A DNA stretch of 22,168 nucleotides from an uncultured Sphingobium sp. (GTDB lineage: Bacteria > Pseudomonadota > Alphaproteobacteria > Sphingomonadales > Sphingomonadaceae). How positions within the stretch are numbered: the first letter of the stretch is position 1; each line of letters begins with the position of its first letter. Position numbers and translations under genes: made by a program. The notes under the pieces are model-generated. The model saw only the letters and a list, made by a program, of their open reading frames with translations, made no database searches and had not been told where the DNA came from. The stretch lies in NCBI GenBank assembly GCA_946479185.1, contig CAMLFF010000014.1:1-22168 (forward strand), given 5' to 3'. Below are positions 8,955 through 17,609 of the stretch, piece by piece.

Positions 8955-9943
8955 CTGAGTGGCTCGGCCATGATGCGCAGATCGCAGCGCTTATGGAAGC
9001 GAGCGCCACGACGCGCATGCATCATGGCTGGATTTTCGCCGGGCCGAAGGGCGTGGGCAAGGCAGGCGTTGCGCTCGATTTCGCCAAGCGATTGCTGGTG
9101 GCTGGCGCGGGGCGCACAGTGCCCGCAGATCGGCTCGCGCCCGATGAAAATGATCCCATCGTTCGACTGCTGGCTGGCGGTGCCCACCCTGATTTCGTGC
9201 GGCTGGAGCGGCTGGAAAAGGATGATCGCAAGAGCGACACCGGCCAGTTGGCCCGCAACATCACAGTCGATCAAGTGCGCGGCCTTGCCCGGCTGCTGCA
9301 CAGCGCACCATCGATGGGATCGCGGCGGATCATTCTGATCGATAGCGCCGACGATCTGGAGACAGGTGCCGCCAACGCGCTGTTGAAGAGCCTTGAGGAG
9401 CCGCCCGCTGGCGCGGTCTTCGTGCTGATAGCGCACAAGCCCGGCAAATTGCTGGCCACCATCCGCTCGCGTTGCCGCATGATGCGCTTCGCGCCGCTGG
9501 ATGATGAGGCGATGGTACAGGCGCTTGCTGGCGCGCTGCCCGATGTACCCGTTGCCGAACGCGCGGCGCTCGCGGCTACTGCGGAAGGGTCGCCTGGGCA
9601 GGCAATATCGACACGGGACTTGAACCTGCCTGCGCTTGAGGCATCGCTGAGTCTCATCGCTCAGGGCGGACGGGATGCCAGCTCAGAACGAGCGAAGCTC
9701 ATGTCTGCGCTTTCCGGTGTCGCGGCCCGGCCAAGGCTCGAAGCCTTTGTGGACCTCGTACCCCGCTTCATCGCCCGGCGCCTGCGCGGTGCTCAAGGGG
9801 CGGCACTGGGGCAGGGCATCGAGGCGTTCGAGGAAGCGCAACGACTAGGGGCAGGCGCAGTAACGCCACTTCAGCTGGAGCCGGGGGCGCTGGTTTATAT
9901 GCTGTGCGGCACTGTCTCCGGGCTCGGCGCAGCGCGGGTCTGA
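8951..9943 (+). CDS. holB: DNA polymerase III subunit delta'
   Basis: Subunit of the clamp loader that places the beta sliding clamp on DNA. Features: HHGWIFAGPKGVGK (P-loop, often non-functional for ATPase in delta'), the ITVDQVRGL segment, IILIDSADDL (Walker B region), NALLKSLEEPP and the IRSRCR motif near residue 177, which is the SRC arginine finger of clamp-loader subunits. The 330-aa length is usual for alphaproteobacteria. The ATGA overlap with tmk implies translational coupling. The tmk-holB pairing is widespread in bacteria and supports the call. Confidence 0.95.
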   Translation: MTEWLGHDAQIAALMEASATTRMHHGWIFAGPKGVGKAGVALDFAKRLLVAGAGRTVPADRLAPDENDPIVRLLAGGAHPDFVRLERLEKDDRKSDTGQLARNITVDQVRGLARLLHSAPSMGSRRIILIDSADDLETGAANALLKSLEEPPAGAVFVLIAHKPGKLLATIRSRCRMMRFAPLDDEAMVQALAGALPDVPVAERAALAATAEGSPGQAISTRDLNLPALEASLSLIAQGGRDASSERAKLMSALSGVAARPRLEAFVDLVPRFIARRLRGAQGAALGQGIEAFEEAQRLGAGAVTPLQLEPGALVYMLCGTVSGLGAARV

Positions 9944-10022
9944 CGACGCAATCGGCAACGGACTTTCTATTCTGATCGCCAGCGCATAGCCTGCGCTCTG
10001 GCGATGCCAACAGGGGTGATAG

Positions 10023-11309
10023 ATGGCCGTGACAGATGACGCGAAAACTCAGCCACTAGCACCGCCCGCTCCGGGTCTAGCCCGTTGGAAGTTGGTCGGG
10101 CCGGGCCTCGTCGTGGCGGCCACCGGCGTTGGCGCTGGCGATCTCGTTGCTACGCTCATCGCAGGCGCGCGCTTCGGCTACGCCTTGCTCTGGGCCGCTG
10201 TGCTCGGCTGCATCTTCAAGATCGCCTTGGCAGAAGCCACCGGGCGCTATCATCTAGCGACGGGCTCCACGATCCTCCACGGCTGGCGCTCATTGGGCCG
10301 CTGGACCAGCTGGTATTTCGGCATCTACATCATCCTGTGGGGCTTTGTGTATGGCGGCACAGCCATGAGCGCGACGGCGTTGCCGCTGACCGCCCTGTTT
10401 CCGGGCCTCTTGCCCTTCTGGGCCTGGGGTGCGCTTTCCGGCCTTGCTGGCGCCGCTTTCGTCCTCTTCAATCGCTATGCCGTGTTTGAAGTCGTGATGA
10501 AGGTGTTGATCGGCATCATGTTCGTGGTCGTGGTTGGCCTTGCCATTCTGGTGTCGCCCAACATCGCGCAAGCGCTCACCGGCCTGGTGCCCAGCCTCCC
10601 GGAAGGCTCCGCCATTTACACGCTCGGGCTAGTGGGCGGAGTAGGGGGCACGATCACGCTCGCAGCCTATGGCTATTGGGTGAATGCCAAGGGCTGGCGC
10701 TCGCCGGAATGGATGGGCATGATGCGGCTTGATAATCGTGTCGCCTATATCGCGACCGGCATTTTCGTGGTGTCGATCCTCATCGTCGGCGCCGAGTTGC
10801 TCTACACCGCACAAATTGCGCTCTCGGGTGGCGACCGGGGTCTGCTTGATCTCGGTGACATATTGGAGGATCGCTTCGGCATCACCGTGTCGCGCATTTT
10901 CCTCATCGGCTTTGCAGCGACCACCTTCTCTTCCGTATTGGGCGTCTGGCAGGGCGTATCGCTCTTATTCGCGGACTTTGTGCGCAATTTGCGTAACAAC
11001 CACTCCACAATCGTTGACGTGTATGCGCCCGCGCTCGAGACAACACCGGCTTTCCGCTTCTACGTCCTGTGGCTCACATTCCCGCCCATGGTGCTGCTCC
11101 TGCTGGGGCAACCCTTCGCGTTGATCATCGCTTATGGCGCATTCGGCGCGTTCTTCATGCCGTTCCTCGCCATCACCCTGATCTGGCTGCTCAACAGCTC
11201 TGCTATGCCGCCGGAATGGAAATCCGGATTCATGTCCAACGCCCTACTGGCGCTGGCATCGATCCTCTTCGTCGTCCTGTGTATCGACCAAATCCGCTCC
11301 CTGCTGTGA
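10023..11309 (+). CDS. divergent Nramp-family transporter
   Basis: Inner-membrane protein of 428 aa with about 11 hydrophobic segments and the Nramp opening GPGLVVAATGVG...FGYALLW. Classical Nramp proteins bind Mn2+/Fe2+ through DPGN in TM1 and MPH in TM6. Here TM1 has GAGD at the DPGN position, and the TM6 segment (GGTITLAAYGYW) has no MPH. It therefore belongs to a divergent branch, and its substrate cannot be assigned as Mn/Fe with confidence; Mg2+ (as in known Nramp-related magnesium transporters) or a role away from metals are open options. ATG 10023 has AGGGGTG about 7 nt upstream. It interrupts what is otherwise a tmk-holB-metG-tatD run, with 79 nt before and 99 nt after. Confidence 0.85.
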   Translation: MAVTDDAKTQPLAPPAPGLARWKLVGPGLVVAATGVGAGDLVATLIAGARFGYALLWAAVLGCIFKIALAEATGRYHLATGSTILHGWRSLGRWTSWYFGIYIILWGFVYGGTAMSATALPLTALFPGLLPFWAWGALSGLAGAAFVLFNRYAVFEVVMKVLIGIMFVVVVGLAILVSPNIAQALTGLVPSLPEGSAIYTLGLVGGVGGTITLAAYGYWVNAKGWRSPEWMGMMRLDNRVAYIATGIFVVSILIVGAELLYTAQIALSGGDRGLLDLGDILEDRFGITVSRIFLIGFAATTFSSVLGVWQGVSLLFADFVRNLRNNHSTIVDVYAPALETTPAFRFYVLWLTFPPMVLLLLGQPFALIIAYGAFGAFFMPFLAITLIWLLNSSAMPPEWKSGFMSNALLALASILFVVLCIDQIRSLL

Positions 11310-11408
11310 AGTCTGCGAGCGCGCGGAGGCTAGGCATGTAAGTCGAGCACGGCTAGAGAGGCCGCAGTCACGGCCGCATATCGACGGCCGCCTTACCAGC
11401 AGGTTTTC

Positions 11409-12973
<1,565 letters not shown>

Positions 12974-12974
<1 letters not shown>

Positions 12975-13756
12975 TGATCGTCGATAGTCACTGCCACCTC
13001 AATTACAAAGGTCTGGTGGAAGATCAGGCAGGCGTGCTTGAGCGCGCACGCGCCGCTGGTGTTGGCACGATGCTCAACATCTCCACACGCGAGCGCGAGT
13101 GGGCCGATATCATCGCCGCAGCCGAGCGCGAGAGCGATGTTTGGGCGACGGTGGGCATTCACCCGCATGAGGCGGACGATCATGCCCATATCGGCACCGC
13201 CAAGCTTGTCGCAATGGCTGCGCACCCCCGGGTAATCGGCATCGGAGAGACCGGCCTCGACTATTATTACGACCATAGCGATCGCGCGCAGCAGCAGAGG
13301 AGCTTTCGCGCGCACATCGCCGCAGCGCGCGAGACGGGGCTGCCGCTGATCGTCCACACACGCGATGCCGAGGAGGATACGGCATCAATCCTGCGCGATG
13401 AGATGGGGCAGGGGGCTTTCCCCGGCGTGATCCATTGCTTCACCGCGAGCGATGAATTTGCCGACATCGCGCTGGAACTGGGCTTCTACATCAGCATTTC
13501 TGGCATCGTGACCTTCAAGAATGCCAAGGCCCTACAGGACACCGCGTCCCGTATTCCTGCCGACAGGCTGCTTGTTGAAACGGATTCTCCCTTCCTCGCA
13601 CCTGTTCCCCACAGAGGGCGGCCATGCGAGCCAGCCTATGTGCTGGACACCGCCAAATTTCTCGCCAATCTGCGCGGTGAAACGCTGGATGATCTGTCAG
13701 CGACAACGAGCCGGAACTTCTTCACCCTCTTCAGCAAGAGCAAGCCGGTGAACTGA
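12974..13756 (+). CDS. TatD-family metal-dependent hydrolase / DNase
   Basis: TIM-barrel metal-dependent hydrolase of 260 aa. The metal-binding residues of the TatD family are visible: HCH in DSHCHLN at the N-terminus, the Glu in GIGETGLDYYYD, His in LPLIVHTRDA, His in VIHCFTAS, and Asp in LLVETDSPFLAP. Characterised relatives are 3'-5' exonucleases or DNases acting in repair or nucleic-acid turnover; the substrate here is not shown. The ATG overlaps the metG stop by one base and the gene ends 2 nt before the MBL-fold gene. This metG-tatD-MBL order is common in alphaproteobacteria. Confidence 0.95.
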
Positions 13757-13758
13757 CG

Positions 13759-14532
13759 ATGGCGCTGACACTCACCATGTTGGGCAGCGGCACATCCTCC
13801 GGCGTACCGCGAATCGGGCGGGACTGGGGCGCTTGCGACCCCAACGATCCACGCAATCGGCGCACCCGTGTCTCGGTGATCATTGAGAGCGCCACAACGC
13901 GCATTCTCATCGACACCTCCCCCGATCTGCGCAGCCAGTTGCTCGATGCTGACATCATCCATCTCGATGCCGTGCTCTGGACGCACGACCATGCAGACCA
14001 TAGCCACGGTATTGATGACCTGCGGCAAGTGATGCATCACCGGGGCAGCCCCGTGCAGGGCTACGCCCATCCCGCAACCATGGCCAAGCTGCGCAGTCGG
14101 TTCGATTATGTGTTCGCAGGCGGGGAGGGCTATCGCGCCACCGTGGAGGGCCATGACCTGCCGCCAGAGGGCATCACGATTGGAGACCTGACCGTCCGCC
14201 ATGTCGATCAACCCCACGGCCCAATCGGCTCCAGCGGGTTCAGGATCGATCATGAGGGCTCATCGATTGTCTATGCAACAGACTTCAGCCATTTCACCGC
14301 AGAGATGTACGCGCTGTACGCGGGCGCCGATTGCCTGGTCGTCGACGCCTTGCGCGAGCGCCCACATCCCACGCACGCGCACCTTGGCATGACGCTCGAT
14401 GCGATCGCGACAATCAAGTCCGCGCGCGCCATCCTGACGCATATGGACCAGAGCATGGACTATGCTCAACTGGCCGCCAGCCTTCCCGAAGGCGTCGAGC
14501 CTGGCTATGATGGGCTGATCGTTTCGCTTTAG
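13759..14532 (+). CDS. MBL-fold metal-dependent hydrolase (PhnP-like)
   Basis: Metallo-beta-lactamase fold protein of 257 aa, opening with LTMLGSGTSSGVPRIG, a signature shared with PhnP-type cyclic phosphate phosphodiesterases. The metal site is THDHADH (HxHxDH, about residues 75-81), with a further Asp in YATDFSHF and a late His in LTHMDQ. It is likely a cytosolic phosphodiesterase; the exact substrate cannot be read from sequence, and no phn genes are nearby, so phosphonate metabolism is not implied. It starts 2 nt after the TatD stop, so co-translation is likely. Confidence 0.92.
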   Translation: MALTLTMLGSGTSSGVPRIGRDWGACDPNDPRNRRTRVSVIIESATTRILIDTSPDLRSQLLDADIIHLDAVLWTHDHADHSHGIDDLRQVMHHRGSPVQGYAHPATMAKLRSRFDYVFAGGEGYRATVEGHDLPPEGITIGDLTVRHVDQPHGPIGSSGFRIDHEGSSIVYATDFSHFTAEMYALYAGADCLVVDALRERPHPTHAHLGMTLDAIATIKSARAILTHMDQSMDYAQLAASLPEGVEPGYDGLIVSL

Positions 14533-14540
14533 CAGCCTGA

Positions 14541-14732
14541 GTGGCAGGAAAGGACATCGATCTGGCTGACATCTTCTTCCAAAGCATCTGGATCATCATG
14601 GCACTCGTGCTCGTCGGCAGCAGCCTCGCCTTGCGCCAACTGCCGAAGGGCAGCTTGCTCAAGCTCATCGCCCTCTGGGTGCTGATCTTCTCGGTCGCAT
14701 CCCTTGTTGTGTATGCATTCCAGGCGCTCTGA
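14541..14732 (+). CDS. two-TM microprotein
   Basis: Small protein of 63 aa or fewer with two hydrophobic segments (IWIIMALVLVGSSLAL and LLKLIALWVLIFSVASLVVYAF) flanking a short basic loop (RQLPKG), so an inner-membrane hairpin is expected. Function unknown. It directly follows the MBL-fold gene (8 nt) and probably ends the operon. The start is unclear: the first codon in the frame is GTG 14541, but a clear AGGAAAGG Shine-Dalgarno lies inside the frame and points to a CTG codon at about 14562. No ATG is available before the first TM. Confidence 0.7.
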   Translation: MAGKDIDLADIFFQSIWIIMALVLVGSSLALRQLPKGSLLKLIALWVLIFSVASLVVYAFQAL

Positions 14733-14832
14733 AGGCACAGGAAAAGCCTGCCGGTACGGCGCCCTAATTCTTGTCGCCTGCACTGGTCGTTGATCCGGAA
14801 AACTGCTGGGCCAGCGTAACCTTCAACTAAAT

Positions 14833-14862
14833 CTGACTGTTCATCACGAACAATCGAGTCAG
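14833..14862 (+). other. bulged hairpin between operon end and tRNA-Leu promoter
   Basis: CTGAC-TGTTC (14833-14842) pairs with GAACA (14848-14852) and, after a five-base bulge, GTCAG (14858-14862), giving 5+5 bp around an ATCAC loop. There is no T-run after it, so it is not a standard intrinsic terminator. It ends 4 nt before the -35 of the tRNA-Leu promoter and could be an operator or part of the 3' end of the upstream transcript. Confidence 0.4.
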
Positions 14863-14866
14863 CCTG

Positions 14867-14895
14867 TTGACACCCCCAACCCCATCACCTAATGC
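14867..14895 (+). promoter_or_regulatory. sigma70 promoter of tRNA-Leu
   Basis: A perfect TTGACA -35 box (14867-14872), a 17-nt spacer and TAATGC (14890-14895) as -10, followed by a GC-rich discriminator. The mature tRNA begins 17 nt after the -10. Spacing and position fit a strong stable-RNA promoter. Confidence 0.7.
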
Positions 14896-14911
14896 GCCGC
14901 TCCTACCCCGT

Positions 14912-14998
14912 GCCCAGATGGCGGAATTGGTAGACGCACCAGCTTCAGGTGCTGGCGATCGCAAGGTCGTGGAGGTTCGAGTCCTCTTCTGGGCACCA
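14912..14998 (+). tRNA. tRNA-Leu(CAG)
   Basis: Complete class II tRNA. The acceptor GCCCAGA pairs with TCTGGGC, discriminator A and encoded CCA (14996-14998). The anticodon stem CCAGC/GCTGG closes TTCAGGT with anticodon CAG (14946-14948). A leucine-type variable arm is present, and the T arm contains GGTTCGAGTCC. Length is 87 nt with CCA. It is the probable insertion target of the neighbouring integrase. Confidence 0.96.
14965..14998 (+). other. inferred attachment site (att) at tRNA-Leu 3' end
   Basis: Inference from position: a tyrosine recombinase gene begins about 95 nt beyond the tRNA 3' end and reads away from it, the usual layout of tRNA-targeting islands. The T arm and acceptor 3' half would be the core. 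No second full copy of this 3' end exists inside the window, so the other att site and the exact core are not defined. Confidence 0.45.
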
Positions 14999-15001
14999 CC
15001 G

Positions 15002-15056
15002 TTTCCAAGCCATTGATTTGGCTGGAAAATACTGAAATTAAAGACTTATTTCCAAG
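15002..15056 (+). repeat. hairpin and TTTCCAAG repeats behind tRNA-Leu
   Basis: TTTCCAAGCCA (15002-15012) can pair with TGGCTGGAAA (15019-15028) with one bulged A and a six-base loop. TTTCCAAG recurs as a direct repeat at 15049-15056, 47 bp away. There is no T-run, so it is a weak terminator candidate; repeated short sites between an att core and int are also what integrase arm sites look like. The role is undetermined. Confidence 0.4.
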
Positions 15057-15060
15057 TGTC

Positions 15061-15076
15061 TGTTACATCTGTAACA
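15061..15076 (+). promoter_or_regulatory. perfect inverted repeat upstream of integrase start
   Basis: TGTTACATCTGTAACA: two 7-bp arms (TGTTACA / TGTAACA) around TC. It ends 3 nt before ATG 15080 and 15 nt before ATG 15092 of the integrase gene, so it would cover the 5' leader. This is a good candidate operator for control of integrase expression, but no binding protein is assigned. Confidence 0.45.
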
Positions 15077-15091
15077 GTTATGGAAACGCCA

Positions 15092-16594
15092 ATGCCTTAC
15101 CTCTCCAAGCGCGGCTCGGTTTACTATTTCCGGCGCGTGGTTCCCGACGATGTGCAGCCTGCCATCGGTATGCGGGAGATTATGAAATCCCTTCGCACTA
15201 AAGATCGGGCTGAGGCTATCCGCTTCTTGCCTCGCGAAATGATCGCCAGTGAGGCCTTGTTCGCTGAGGCTCGTAAGGCTGTGGCTCTAAAGGCCCCGGT
15301 GCCGCCCGCTACGTCCATGAGCAGGGAAGCATGGGAAGATCAGCAGTGGCAGGATGAGCAGGCCAGCGCCGCCCTGTTCGAGCGGGACATGGAGATTGAG
15401 CGACTAGAGCCGGTCATGGTTGCCATTAAGGCGGGGACCGTGCCTGATGCCTCCCCGGATGACATTGCGATGGCTGGGAAGCTGCTGGCGCTCCATGAGA
15501 AGGATGAGGCCACCACTGACAAGGAAATTGCCCTAGCTCGGCTTTACACTCAGTTCAGTGCTTCGGCCATTTCGGCTGCTCCCGCTGATGCTGAGGCACC
15601 GGCAGGCAAGGGCGTCTATCTCGATACCGACATACTTGAGGGCTGGGCTGCTGAGCGGAAGCCTGAGCAGCGTGGCAAGGATATGTATGAGCGGGACGCC
15701 AAGCTGTTTAATAAGATGATGGGCCGCAAATCCGTCGAGCTAATCAGCAAAGCCGATGTGATGGCCTACAAGCGCAAGCTGATCGAAGATGGCCGCTCTC
15801 AGGTCAATGTGCGGGACCGGCTGGCCAATCTGCGCACCTTGCTGGAACATGCCGCTCAGAGTGACATGATCCCCGACAACCCCGCTAAGGCCGTGCGAAT
15901 GCGCGTTACAGAGAAGGGCGCAAAGCGGGAGGATTGGACGGTGCCCGAACTCAATACGCTGCTAGCTGGTCCCGTTCATGCCAAGCGCGAATTGCCCAAG
16001 GGAGCGATGGCAGGCGGGCAGGCGGCCTACTGGCTACCCTTGCTGGCGATCTTCATGGGAGCGCGTCGGGAAGAGCTTGGGCAGCTTCTCATTTCCGATG
16101 TGCGGTTAGAGCAATATTTCGATGCCGATAGCCAGCCGCATGAGGCATGGTGCATCAATATCTCAGACAATGAGGAAGCCGGGAACCGGGTAAAGAATGC
16201 CGCTAGTCGTCGCCTTGTCCCGCTGCATCCTGCCCTCATAGAGCTTGGATTTATCCGCTATGTGCAGGGCCTCCCCGCCAAGTGCTTGCAGGTGTTCCCC
16301 GACCTAAAGCGGTCAGGCGCAGGCAAAAAACTCACAGATAAATGGGGCCAGTGGTTTACCAGCTATAGGCGTACCCTCGGAATATCAGATGCCAAAGTCT
16401 TTCATGGTTTCCGGCATACGTGGAAAACGCAAGCGGGTAATTCGGGCCTAGCTGAGCGCGTCTCCCGACAGTTCCAAGGGCATGAGGGCCGAGACGTGGC
16501 AGACAACTACGGGGCTGCTCCTGCCATGCACGTCTTGGTGGCGGCAATCTCAACCTACCGAGTGCCCGGCTTTGTATTGCCCGAACCTGTTTAG
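15092..16594 (+). CDS. tyrosine recombinase / phage-type integrase with DUF6538-like N-terminus
   Basis: Site-specific recombinase of about 500 aa, expected to integrate and excise the island at tRNA-Leu. The N-terminus (YLSKRGSVYYFRRVVP) resembles the DUF6538 segment of alphaproteobacterial integrases. A core-binding helical region follows around residues 180-280 (ending SDMIPDNPAKAV). The catalytic set is complete: R325 in GARREE, K368, H438 and R441 in HGFRHTW, H464 in GHEGRD and the nucleophile Y473 in DNYG. I chose ATG 15092 (GGA 7 nt upstream); ATG 15080 and GTG 15056 are in frame, but the earlier starts would run through the 15061-15076 palindrome. It appears intact, so the element may still be mobile. 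Confidence 0.92.
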   Translation: MPYLSKRGSVYYFRRVVPDDVQPAIGMREIMKSLRTKDRAEAIRFLPREMIASEALFAEARKAVALKAPVPPATSMSREAWEDQQWQDEQASAALFERDMEIERLEPVMVAIKAGTVPDASPDDIAMAGKLLALHEKDEATTDKEIALARLYTQFSASAISAAPADAEAPAGKGVYLDTDILEGWAAERKPEQRGKDMYERDAKLFNKMMGRKSVELISKADVMAYKRKLIEDGRSQVNVRDRLANLRTLLEHAAQSDMIPDNPAKAVRMRVTEKGAKREDWTVPELNTLLAGPVHAKRELPKGAMAGGQAAYWLPLLAIFMGARREELGQLLISDVRLEQYFDADSQPHEAWCINISDNEEAGNRVKNAASRRLVPLHPALIELGFIRYVQGLPAKCLQVFPDLKRSGAGKKLTDKWGQWFTSYRRTLGISDAKVFHGFRHTWKTQAGNSGLAERVSRQFQGHEGRDVADNYGAAPAMHVLVAAISTYRVPGFVLPEPV

Positions 16595-16940
16595 CAGATA
16601 GTCGATATTCTGGACAGCGCTGCCTCTTGGGTGGCGATAGGGAGTGGTCCGGCATGGCTGCTAGATTTTTCAGGTCGCCTCCACAAGCGGCTCAAAGGTC
16701 AATTCAGAGCATGTCGCCTGCTAGCCGCCTGATGAGATAGCCGGAGCGATACAGGTCTTGCAGAAAGTGAACTTTGGCTCGCGCCGGGAATGCACTTTCA
16801 GACCGCGCATTGGGCGGGGCTGATGGGTTGTCGTTGAAGCGCTATGGTGATCAATAATTGGATAGCAACTCATCGCACCACAGTTTCAATAATGTTCTCT
16901 TTATGTTCTACACCTGTCCTTAACCGTTTTGAGGCAAGCC
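16595..16940. other. 346-nt intergenic region behind integrase
   Basis: No complete gene seen. It contains an inverted repeat GAAAGTG (16763-16769) / CACTTTC (16793-16799), an open minus-strand frame without start codon (16704-16841, see findings), and, at its right end, an AT-rich stretch with the SOS box that should drive the next two genes. Confidence 0.6.
16894..16908 (+). promoter_or_regulatory. LexA (SOS) box, alphaproteobacterial type
   Basis: GTTC (16894-16897), seven bases, GTTC (16905-16908). The direct repeat GTTC-N7-GTTC is the established LexA operator of alphaproteobacteria. It is perfect, lies in an AT-rich promoter-like stretch, and ends 32 nt before the ATG of the next gene, where a repressor would block transcription. 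I found no other copy upstream of island genes. Confidence 0.75.
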
Positions 16941-17279
16941 ATGAGCATTCAGATTGTAACTGACCATCAATCCCTTCACGTCACCGGCGATATCCAGACA
17001 GTCCTCACAGCACCTTTAGGCGCTCCCCGCTACTGGGTTAGCCTATCGGACGGGACGCTGCTGGAAGGCCGCCACAGCGGCTCTGAACACAGCTTCCGAG
17101 TAGCCACCGAGGGCGCAGGGCTGACCCGCATTGACGGCGCGAGGATCGAGCATGACTGGAGGGTCGAATGGGCCGCTGTGTCCCCCTTTGAGGCCGCTGC
17201 ACTCGCTGAGCGTACTCCGGGACCCTTGCCGCTCTTTGAGGGCCTGCGAGACCTCACGGACGACGAGCTGCCCTATTGA
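16941..17279 (+). CDS. hypothetical protein, first gene of SOS-box operon
   Basis: A 112-aa acidic soluble protein with no recognised family. It is predicted mostly beta (alternating stretches such as YWVSLSDGTLLEGR and RIEHDWRVEWAAV) and ends in an acidic tail (LTDDELPY). There are no cysteines, signal peptide or TM segments. ATG 16941 has GAGG 6 nt upstream; a TTG at 16929 in the same frame is rejected for lacking one. The perfect LexA box just upstream predicts induction by DNA damage. The next gene begins 3 nt after its stop, so the two form an operon. Function unknown; its regulation suggests a part in repair, damage tolerance or element induction. Confidence 0.75.
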   Translation: MSIQIVTDHQSLHVTGDIQTVLTAPLGAPRYWVSLSDGTLLEGRHSGSEHSFRVATEGAGLTRIDGARIEHDWRVEWAAVSPFEAAALAERTPGPLPLFEGLRDLTDDELPY

Positions 17280-17282
17280 CCA

Positions 17283-17609
17283 ATGGCCCGCTATGCCAAC
17301 GGTCTGAGGGTAGCCACCAACATCTTTGAGGCGGCGGCTTGGCACTACTCGGTCAAGCCGGTGTGTGGCCGTTGTGGGCATCATGCCCTCTTCCATCCTC
17401 ATGGTCTCTGGTGGCTCTTCGAGCGCAAGGGATGGGATGACAGCCTTTACTCGGCGGCGAAGCGCTTCCGGTGCATCCCGTGCCTCACGACCGAGGGGAA
17501 GCCTATCCGGCAGGCTCGGCTCTATCTGGCCAAGGAGCCGCCTACGGTTGTCCTACCGATGCCTGATGAGCGGGAGTGGAAGAGGGCGTTAAGCCGGTTC
17601 CGGGGATGA
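17283..17609 (+). CDS. small zinc-ribbon-like protein, second gene of SOS-box operon
   Basis: A 108-aa basic protein with two CxxC pairs (C28/C31 in VCGRCGHH and C64/C67 in RCIPC) framing a conserved-looking aromatic block, FHPHGLWWLFERKGWDD. This is a likely zinc-ribbon fold that could bind nucleic acid or protein; I recognise no named family. Its ATG is 3 nt after the previous stop, so it should share the SOS promoter. Its last 21 nt overlap the 3' end of the convergent metallopeptidase-like gene, which may link their expression by antisense or collision effects. Function not known. Confidence 0.72.
   Translation: MARYANGLRVATNIFEAAAWHYSVKPVCGRCGHHALFHPHGLWWLFERKGWDDSLYSAAKRFRCIPCLTTEGKPIRQARLYLAKEPPTVVLPMPDEREWKRALSRFRG

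Noticed and set aside
11360..11390. GGCCG/CGGCC repeats in the metG leader as a riboswitch or terminator
   Set aside because: Only short GC palindromes, no T-run and no recognised riboswitch core.
14838..14852. TGTTC-N5-GAACA as an SOS box
   Set aside because: It is inverted with a five-base gap; the alphaproteobacterial LexA box is a direct GTTC-N7-GTTC repeat.
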